In this document: positions 57,178 through 64,000 of the stretch, in pieces
Layout: the number at the start of each line of letters is the position of its first letter
Position numbering within the stretch: the first letter of the stretch is position 1
Assembly (NCBI GenBank): GCA_033032175.1
Contig: CM065319.1
Coordinates: 13,489,018-13,553,017 of the forward strand
Source of the DNA: Saturnia japonica
Taxonomy: Eukaryota; Arthropoda; Insecta; Lepidoptera; Saturniidae
DNA: 64,000 nucleotides
Direction of reading: 5' to 3'
Made by a program: the position numbers and the translations under genes
Notes under the pieces: generated by a model
Databases searched by the model: none
The model's input: the letters and a program-made list of their open reading frames with translations, nothing else
What the model was told of the DNA's origin: nothing

Positions 57178-57424
57178 CTGAAAAAAAGAATGTTTATTTA
57201 AGTCGTTTTTCATTGTGAGCATCACATGTTCACAGAAGTTGACAAAATGCGTCACGAACGACATGCGGTTGTTTTTGTTGAGTACGGCTCTACCACGTTT
57301 AATGAATATTTGGAGGTACATATATTACCTTTAATCTATCTAGAATAGCTAAAGATATTGTTTTTGTTATTTATTCGAACGCTTTCGAACTACCAGTTAA
57401 ATTTGAAAAGTTCTTTGTGTATTT

Positions 57425-57635
57425 TATAACATAACATACCATCACGTCTGTATTCTCCGAAGGTGCACAAATATAGCCTATTGTCATTAATCGGGCACAA
57501 AGCCAAACTCCGAGCTGCTACTGAGAATTTCATCGGAAAATCGCAATAACAGTTTGCTCGACCTGGGAAACAGATCCAGGACCTCGAGCATAGCAGTCTC
57601 GCTTAGGACCACTAGGCTAATGAAGCATTTTATAA
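57425..57635 (-). repeat. SINE-B, copy 3
   Basis: Plus strand shows TATAGCCTATTGTCATTAAT, GCTCGACCTGGGAAACAGAT, CCAGGACCTCGAGCATAGCA and TTAGGACCACTAGGCTAATG: the inverted tRNA-like head (A box ATTAGCCTAGTGGTCCTAAG) and body. Confidence 0.75.
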
Positions 57636-58479
57636 CCTATCATATTATCCGGCAAATCTGTAATTAACTTAGAATGTTGATTGTAGCCTAAATATTTATA
57701 TTTATCTTACTAAATAGATGTAATTACTTTTTTATATTTATTTCTAGCATTTAAATTGTGCCTGTCGCTTACAAGTACAAATTTATCTAAATTTTTTCGA
57801 ACATACATTAAATTTTTCAATGTCAACTCATATAGCCTCTCAATTTATAGAATGGCATATTGTATTCATCCAAATCGGTGAATACTATAAAAAATATTAT
57901 TAGTGCATTTTTTGTAAAGATTTCTAAAAGATTCTTAATGTAGATTTCTAAATTATTTACAATTCTTATAGATTATCAAATGAGCTTCCCGTGTACAATA
58001 TTTCGTAAAATTCAGTCAACCCGTTTTTGAGTTAAATTCGGACATACAAACACAATTTGTTTATATCATATTTGCGTTCAGTTGTTTTTATAGTAGAAAA
58101 TTTTTCATAAAATTTAAAAAGTATGTGTATACACAGAACTACAGATTTAATAATGTACCAGTTACAAAAAGGGAAAATTTCGGACGTTTCATCCGATTAA
58201 TTCGCAATCTCCCTTTTCTCCGAACTCTGCGGACTTTAGTAATATTCATACATATTTTATTACGTTAAAAGTACTATTGTGTTATTATGTTTGCGTTTTA
58301 TTTCTGTAACATCCGTAATTAATATAGCATTGCTTTTTTTGAACATTTTTTTATTAAATCTCTTTTTAGTTTACCTGTTTGTTTGGTTGATGAAGGTGAC
58401 TGACATGGGACCTCATGAACCGCTGAGGAATAACTTTCAAGAATTTAGTATCTTAACTTTGCCCTCGCAACACAACTTT

Positions 58480-58775
58480 ATTGAATCAATGATGGCTTAG
58501 TGCCAGCGTTTACGGACTCCGCGTCTATCGACATGAGTTCCAATCTTACGATGAGCCTGAGATTTCGATGAAGGAAAACATAGTGATGAAACCTCATCAT
58601 GGTGGTAGCGCATTTTCTAATTCCCACCTGGCTAGCTATTACGCTCAAGTTAAAAATCTATCGCCAAGCACCATCAGGTGTGTTCCAGCAGCTACACTTG
58701 AGAGCCAGTCTTCCCACTACACTTAGCATGTTACTACTTATCTTACGTCATTTAATATCAGGATGCCTAGCTAAG
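58480..58775 (+). repeat. SINE-A, nearly full length with worn head
   Basis: GATGGCTTAGTGCCAGCGTT, TGAGTTCCAATCTTACGATG (worn B box), GAAGGAAAACATAGTGATGA, CACCTGGCTAGCTATTACGC, CAGCAGCTACACTTGAGAGC, CACTTAGCATGTTACTACTT and TTTAATATCAGGATG. Confidence 0.78.
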
Positions 58776-58899
58776 TTGACTTTCTACAACCATTAACGCT
58801 AATGTACGGAATTATAATAACATATCTGACCACGTGATTTAACTTTGACATAATTATATATGTCTACTTCACAAAAGGTTTTTTTTACAGTCTTCAAAA

Positions 58900-59115
58900 A
58901 ATAAGGAGGTTATCAATTCGAATGTATTTTGTTTTATGGATGATCAGTCATAACTTCTTGGTTTATGAACCGATTTGGACGATTCTTTTTTCTTTACAAA
59001 GCGGATACATCAAGGGTGGTCCCATTTTAAATTCTTTGGTATTGGACCTTCAACTTCGATGATATACCAGGGAACTCCTCAAAATCATTGAGGTTGGTTT
59101 TCTCTTTGAAGTGAT
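58900..59115 (-). repeat. Dispersed repeat E, copy 5
   Basis: Plus strand: TGGATGATCAGTCATAACTT, TTTATGAACCGATTTGGACG, ATCAAGGGTGGTCCCATTTT and GGGAACTCCTCAAAATCATT. Confidence 0.72.
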
Positions 59116-59204
59116 AACTTCGTATGGGAGGATAAATCGCTTCGTAACGTAACGCGTTACGGCGCCATTAATAGTAGCATAGTTTCAGTCAATCTTAACA
59201 ACAC

Positions 59205-59250
59205 ACTCGTAGCCTAGCGGTCGTAAGCGTAATTGCCTTCGCTTAAGTTA
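59205..59250 (+). repeat. SINE-B head fragment
   Basis: CTCGTAGCCTAGCGGTCGTA keeps the A box of SINE-B; the B box and body are missing. Confidence 0.4.
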
Positions 59251-59859
59251 TCACTTCTGTCGACCGTCCAGAGACGCACTTTTTTTTGTTAAAAATTGTC
59301 TTGTTTGTTAGCGTTTACAATAGTAGAAAGGTAACTTGACTAGGCTCTCAGGTGAAATTGTTGTGGTCTAAACTCTAAAAACAAATAAGATAAAACTCAA
59401 AAAATTAAAATAATAACTAGAGTCCATTAATGATACACATACAAATAAAAAAGCAGAGAAAATGAAGCGAATATTCAGAACAAATTTAAGTCCCGTCTAG
59501 AGACTCTTCAGACCGGTTAATTGCCTACATCCGATGAATACGCTCAAAGGGACTGCCCAAATCTGTCATGAGCATGCGGTAATCATGTGAAAGATTTCAT
59601 ATATAGGTACATAATATATCAAACCGCAAAATATATGTATTTTACCGCAAAATCACTTCGTAATAGCTTCATACTTTTAGTTGCGTTTGAGATAACTGTA
59701 TAAAACTTGTGTCCAAACGTAGCATCATTTCTAAATGTATATTATCTAGCTATGCCCCACGGTTTACCCGTGTTTAATGTAATTTTTTATACATTATCAA
59801 TTGAGCATTCCGTGTACAAAATTTCATAAAATTAATTAATAATTACACATATACACACG

Positions 59860-59885
59860 TATACGCACACACACACACACACAAT
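59860..59885 (+). repeat. (AC)n microsatellite
   Basis: Uninterrupted CA repeat just after a CACATATACACACG run. Confidence 0.85.
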
Positions 59886-60279
59886 GTAATGTTACTTTAT
59901 TTTTATACTAGCTCGCCAACCGAATTTACCAACACTTTACTAGCAACAGGCAGTTACCCTCCCCTTCCCTTATCTTGCTATTTTCCGCACGCATAGAGCA
60001 AACAAAAAATATGGGTGAAATCCCTCGGTGAACGACCTTTTTTATTTTTGTTTTCTTTAAATTTGCTACCTAACGCTATCGCTAACCAAATATTGCTTGT
60101 CCTGTGGCTCTGTGCTAGATATCCTAGGTAGAGAGGGGCCTGATCATCAATTTAATCTATCAATGACTGTCGATAGAATCTGTCACCAACCGAGCCATCT
60201 ATAGACTGTGCCATACTTACTGTCAGGTGCTGTAGGGTCATATTTCCAAGTTAGTAGTTTAAAAAAACGTGTGCGGTCA

Positions 60280-60795
60280 GGGGACCCCGACAGGAATGTA
60301 CTTACTAAAAACTTAAATAATTTATTTAAAACTTGGTTAGTCTGAAGCATAAAGAACACATTGATGTTAGTTTAATATACCATACAAAATAATTGATAAG
60401 TCATTAAATTAGTTGAACGCGTGCCTATTTCGCGAGACCACCCTGTCGAGCCCCGCCCAAACTACTATGTTTTGCAATTTGGCGGCCGTCTAAGGAAGGG
60501 TTATACAACCGGCCACACACGATGCCCTTCTGATCGAATATCATTACACGTCCGCGCGTACACCCACACATAAACGTGTATATGATAGAAATAGACACAG
60601 AGAGAGTGAAAGAGAGTGTAAGTCACATTGAGGGGGCGTAACGGTTTTGCCTTACATGACGATTTGTACAAATCAACCCTTTTTTTATTTTTTAACATGG
60701 AGCAACCCGTCATGGGTACACCGCAAGCCGCGTTAAGGAACTTCGTTCCAAAAACTTAATGCTGGTTATTCCTTACCGGGGTCCCCTCCCTTCCT
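60280..60795. repeat. Possible inverted-repeat element
   Basis: GGGGACCCCG followed three bases later by GGAAT near 60280-60296 recurs in reverse complement at about 60770-60790. The span is 516 bp without coding. Because GGGGACCCC is self-complementary on its own, the support is limited. Confidence 0.35.
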
Positions 60796-61329
60796 CAAAA
60801 TAATATATTATTATTAATCGAAAATTACGATTGATAATAAATATAAACAAAATAACTATATGTATGTAAAACTGTTACAAAAATTTTAATTGTGGTTTCT
60901 CTTGTAATGACCAAACCGTTGAACGTTGCGGTATGGATTAAAACTACTTTAATAGTCATTACAGCCGCGACGTCTGTATCAACTTCCGTGAAGGTGTATT
61001 GGTAAGTGTAGGGTTGCCATCTGTCCAGATTTGTCCTAGTGTCAAGCTAGTGTCCGCTTGTCAAAAGCTCCGGGGAATGTTAAAATGTGTTCAGGGAAAA
61101 TCTGATCAACTGATAGGCAATGCAATACTAGATTACCTCGAAATGAGGAGTGTATCAATAACATTATTTCTCAAAGGCATTTTTTTTAAAAGCGCAATAT
61201 TATCTGCGTTATTTCTTCATTTAAATTAATTATTCAAACATCATTATAAAGCTTACGTACCCCGCTATTGACGAAATAAATACAAATAGTTTAAAATTAA
61301 TGTTTTCGTTAAAAAAACTATGTCATCTG

Positions 61330-61465
61330 TTGTTGTTAATGAAAATGTATTCAACCCGCCATCTATTAGCAATGTGTTTGACTAACATGATAGACTCTTA
61401 GTTCGATTTTTTACATTCAATAAATAATGTGTAAAATATTCGCACTGCATCGGTCAGCTAGTAGC
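61330..61465 (+). repeat. Short repeat with CTAGT end, copy 2
   Basis: CGCCATCTATTAGCAATGTG, AACATGATAGACTCTTAGTT and AAAATATTCGCACTGCATCG, ending CAGCTAGTAG; matches 7780-7915. Confidence 0.45.
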
Positions 61466-62329
61466 TTATTAATAAAATTAATTTCATTTGTTTTGCAGTG
61501 GTATGGGTAGATATTGTCAAACATTACAAAATAAAACGAACACAATTATGTTTAAACCATACAAAAAGAATGAACGATAATGAATTATTATATTTTTGTT
61601 TTTAAAATATTTTTAAGTACGGGGAAAAACTCAATTGTCCGGGGTATTTCAAGAAATTTTCCGGCGTCAACAATGTAAGGTGATGGCAGCCCGAGATAAG
61701 ATGCATTTCTGTACACCATAACCAAGCCAAGTAGACGATTGAAAAATTCGACGTCACTCGATTCAGTTACAGATTGCAAAAAAAAACAATTGTATCTTAA
61801 TATTTTTATTATAAATTTATTATGTTCATCTAATCTATTTCTTATCAACTATACTAATTTATGATTCAGTAATCGGTTTTGTGATTATTTTACTTTTAGT
61901 GTTAAAATGAATTCCGCTTGTTCTCCCAGTTGGCTTGCACACTTTGGACAGCGTTTATTTCGTCAATTATAATTGCTAGTAGGTACACAACTCGCCGTAT
62001 TTTATAACATGTGTTTAGCTTCCCGGTATGTCAGTATCATTGTGTTGAGACACTTTTTGTTTATGTTTGTAATAAAAATAATTCATAACTACAGTAATTG
62101 TATTTTCATTGTACTCTGTCAAGAATAGAGTTACGAGTTAAAAATAAACAAACGAAGCAAAAACTGTTAAAATTGAAAGTATTTCTTACATTCGTTAATT
62201 TATTTTAATTATCATTACATTTAGTCATATTTGAAATATTGACTAAATAGGTTTTACAGCATTTAATTTAATTTAGTGAATTATTGTGTAAACTCAATAT
62301 AAAGGTGCCCGCCCACCCGCTCCGTAAGA

Positions 62330-62420
62330 CATCAACAATGTTTTAGCGTTCCCTCTTCCAAGCCCGGTGAACCTGTAAAAACCGTATGAGGCCCCAGGGA
62401 TAACAGTATATTCAGATAAC
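62330..62420 (+). repeat. Jockey 3' UTR scrap
   Basis: CCAAGCCCGGTGAACCTGTA and GAGGCCCCAGGGATAACAGT match 21230-21300 (CCAAGTCCGGTGAAGCTGTA, GGGCCCCTAAGGCTAACAGT). Confidence 0.5.
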
Positions 62421-62439
62421 CTAGTAAACCTAGAAGATG

Positions 62440-62650
62440 TATGGACTGGATCTCAGGTGACGCTGTCAAAACACTTTTTATAGGTGCTTGGTGAAAGATT
62501 TTCAACTTAAGGTTATTAACAAGCGAGGCGGACATTAGAAAATGCCCTATCATCACAGACATCTTCTATCACCATGCTATGGTTTCTATCACGATGTTTT
62601 CATTCACAAAGAGCTCAGGATTAATGTAGGATTCTAACCCAGTTTAATCA
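62440..62650 (-). repeat. SINE-A copy
   Basis: Plus strand: ATAGGTGCTTGGTGAAAGAT, TTTTCAACTTAAGGTTATTA, ATGCCCTATCATCACAGACA, ACCATGCTATGGTTTCTATC and GATGTTTTCATTCACAAAGA. Confidence 0.68.
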
Positions 62651-64000
62651 ACTCGAATATTTAACTACAAATCCCAATTCTTCAAAAAAACCACAATATA
62701 AAAGTCAATTGTGTAAAGAAATAAATGAAATGAACAAAACAGTTTTATATTTATAAATAAATATTGGAATAAATGAATTTATATAAAATGTTATATGTAT
62801 AGAAGTTTTGTATTTGGACACACGCAGAGCGTAATCATAAAATGCGAGATTCCATGTATATTTCTGAACGCAAATTCCGTTTGTATTTGCTTGTTTTGCG
62901 AAATCGAATAGGAGGACAGGGGGCGCCGAGAAATAATTCGCTTCAATTTGTTTTCCACGAATACCAACCACGTACCCTTTATATAATTTGTTTGTTTTAC
63001 GAATGAATGAAATGACGTAGAATTATTGAATTGAAAAGATTTGTATATCTCACACTCTGTGGTATATCTCTATGAGTACCTATAATTATTACTTTTCAAA
63101 GTTGCTTTTTTGTCTTAAATATTTCCCTTAATCTTGATCAAAATTAATGTTTCTAACGTCATTTTAAAGCTTATATTTCCCGATATTAATTAGAAACAGA
63201 CAATAAACTCATGGGCATATTTAGAGAAACGCAATAAAAAGGTAGAATAGCAGTAAATATTCTTTTATTTAATACTGGCCTTATAAACCAGTATTATGTA
63301 ATTTGAAAAAAGAAGATATCGAATGTAATTCTAATTACGACTTTCATTTGAGTTTTTGGAGGGATCTTGAAGTGACATGTTGTGGTTTTTATTTTTTAAT
63401 TCATTAACTTAGGTTTTTGATCCTATATTATGTAATATTGGTGGCGTTTTGTGTGATATAGTTTGGTTTTTGCGCATAAGTGAAGTGGATTATAAATATA
63501 AGCTGAAAGCATTCATTCTGACGTCCCACAAAATCTTCCTAGAAAGTTCTAACAAGGGAGCCACCATCTTGTTAGGATACTGAATCGTCATAACTCAACA
63601 CATGACACTATTATTCACTCGATAATGGCAGTAATGGTCTTCATTAAAGAGGAACCGGTTGCCAAGTTAGGAAGAAGAAGACTTTCATTTGTTCTTTGGC
63701 TGTCTGTTAATTTCTTTGATACGTAAGTAGTGTATGAAATTCTGCCGGTTTTTGTTGTTTTTACCAAATTTAACTTTAATTCTTTTTTTTGCCAAAAAAA
63801 TATTATTATTGAGTGAAGGGAACTTCCTTTGATAAGTTTGAGTGATAATGATAACTTTAATTGAAAATGGTTACATTTATAATGAAGTGGCTCAAACATT
63901 ACAAGAGTCCAAGTATCTGATTTTTCACAATGTTAAACGATACCGGCAAACTGGAGAGTATACAAGACGTAAAGCACACGGTCACAAAAGAGTAATAACA

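Larger units (their letters stand above)
14283..57055 (-). other. Giant intron inside Ig1 (about 42.8 kb)
   Basis: The intron separates the two halves of Ig1, since residues before and after join as DNK/PVG in phase 0. I found no convincing host exon in it on either strand. It holds nearly all large transposons of the window (listed separately). Such length is usual for a 5'-side intron in insect adhesion genes, and regulatory elements may be hidden here, but none can be named from sequence alone. Confidence 0.8.
57178..64000 (-). other. 5' intron or upstream region of the Ig receptor
   Basis: No signal-peptide exon could be found that ends in phase 1 with a good donor on the minus strand. 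The first exon probably lies beyond 64000 or is too short to see. Contents are repeats (SINE-B 57425, SINE-A 58480 and 62440, repeat E 58900, small repeats) and AT-rich DNA; 62650-64000 is without recognised features. Confidence 0.55.

Noticed and set aside
63624..63724. Plus-strand MAVMVFIKEEP frame ending at a GTAAGT donor
   Set aside because: A single exon-like frame with no homology I recognise and no partner exon in the window.

Overview
The window looks like nuclear DNA of an insect, most likely a lepidopteran. It is AT-rich, has no prokaryote-style gene density, and carries one multi-exon animal gene with GT-AG introns. Dispersed repeats of kinds common in moth and butterfly genomes (Helitrons, tRNA-derived SINEs, Jockey, CR1 and RTE LINEs, mariner) fill the rest. 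The species assignment is inference from repeat character, not from a marker gene.

The only host gene I can support lies on the minus strand. Eleven exons (57177 down to 769) join in phase to encode about 540 residues: five immunoglobulin-like domains, each built from two exons, then one membrane helix and a basic stop-transfer sequence. It is a type I cell-adhesion receptor. The cysteine pattern of Ig1 and Ig5 resembles the Fasciclin-3 branch and the five-Ig plan resembles the Kirre/Roughest/Nephrin group. The signal-peptide exon is not found and should lie above 57177. Most of the cytoplasmic tail is also missing and should lie at or beyond position 1.

Layout: 1-14.3 kb holds ten exons with small introns that contain LINE, SINE and mariner remnants, including a mariner nested in an RTE element (3.6-4.8 kb). 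From 14.3 to 57.06 kb is one intron of about 42.8 kb packed with transposons: three Helitrons (27.7, 31.5, 35.2 kb), a CR1 element with a PHD-finger ORF1 but no 3' half (39.2-42.25 kb), a near full-length Jockey-type LINE on the minus strand (42.7-46.5 kb), and an internally deleted relative on the plus strand (20.0-21.4 kb). A 1.1-kb non-autonomous poly(A) retroelement with a perfect 15-bp target duplication sits at 51.9-53.0 kb. From 57.2 to 64 kb lies the 5'-side intron or flank, with more repeats.

The most unusual object is the 51.9-53.0 kb element. Its body is a run of eleven mini-hairpins whose stem sequences differ but keep pairing, each followed by a T/A-rich spacer. No intact autonomous transposon, rRNA, functional tRNA or CRISPR array was seen.
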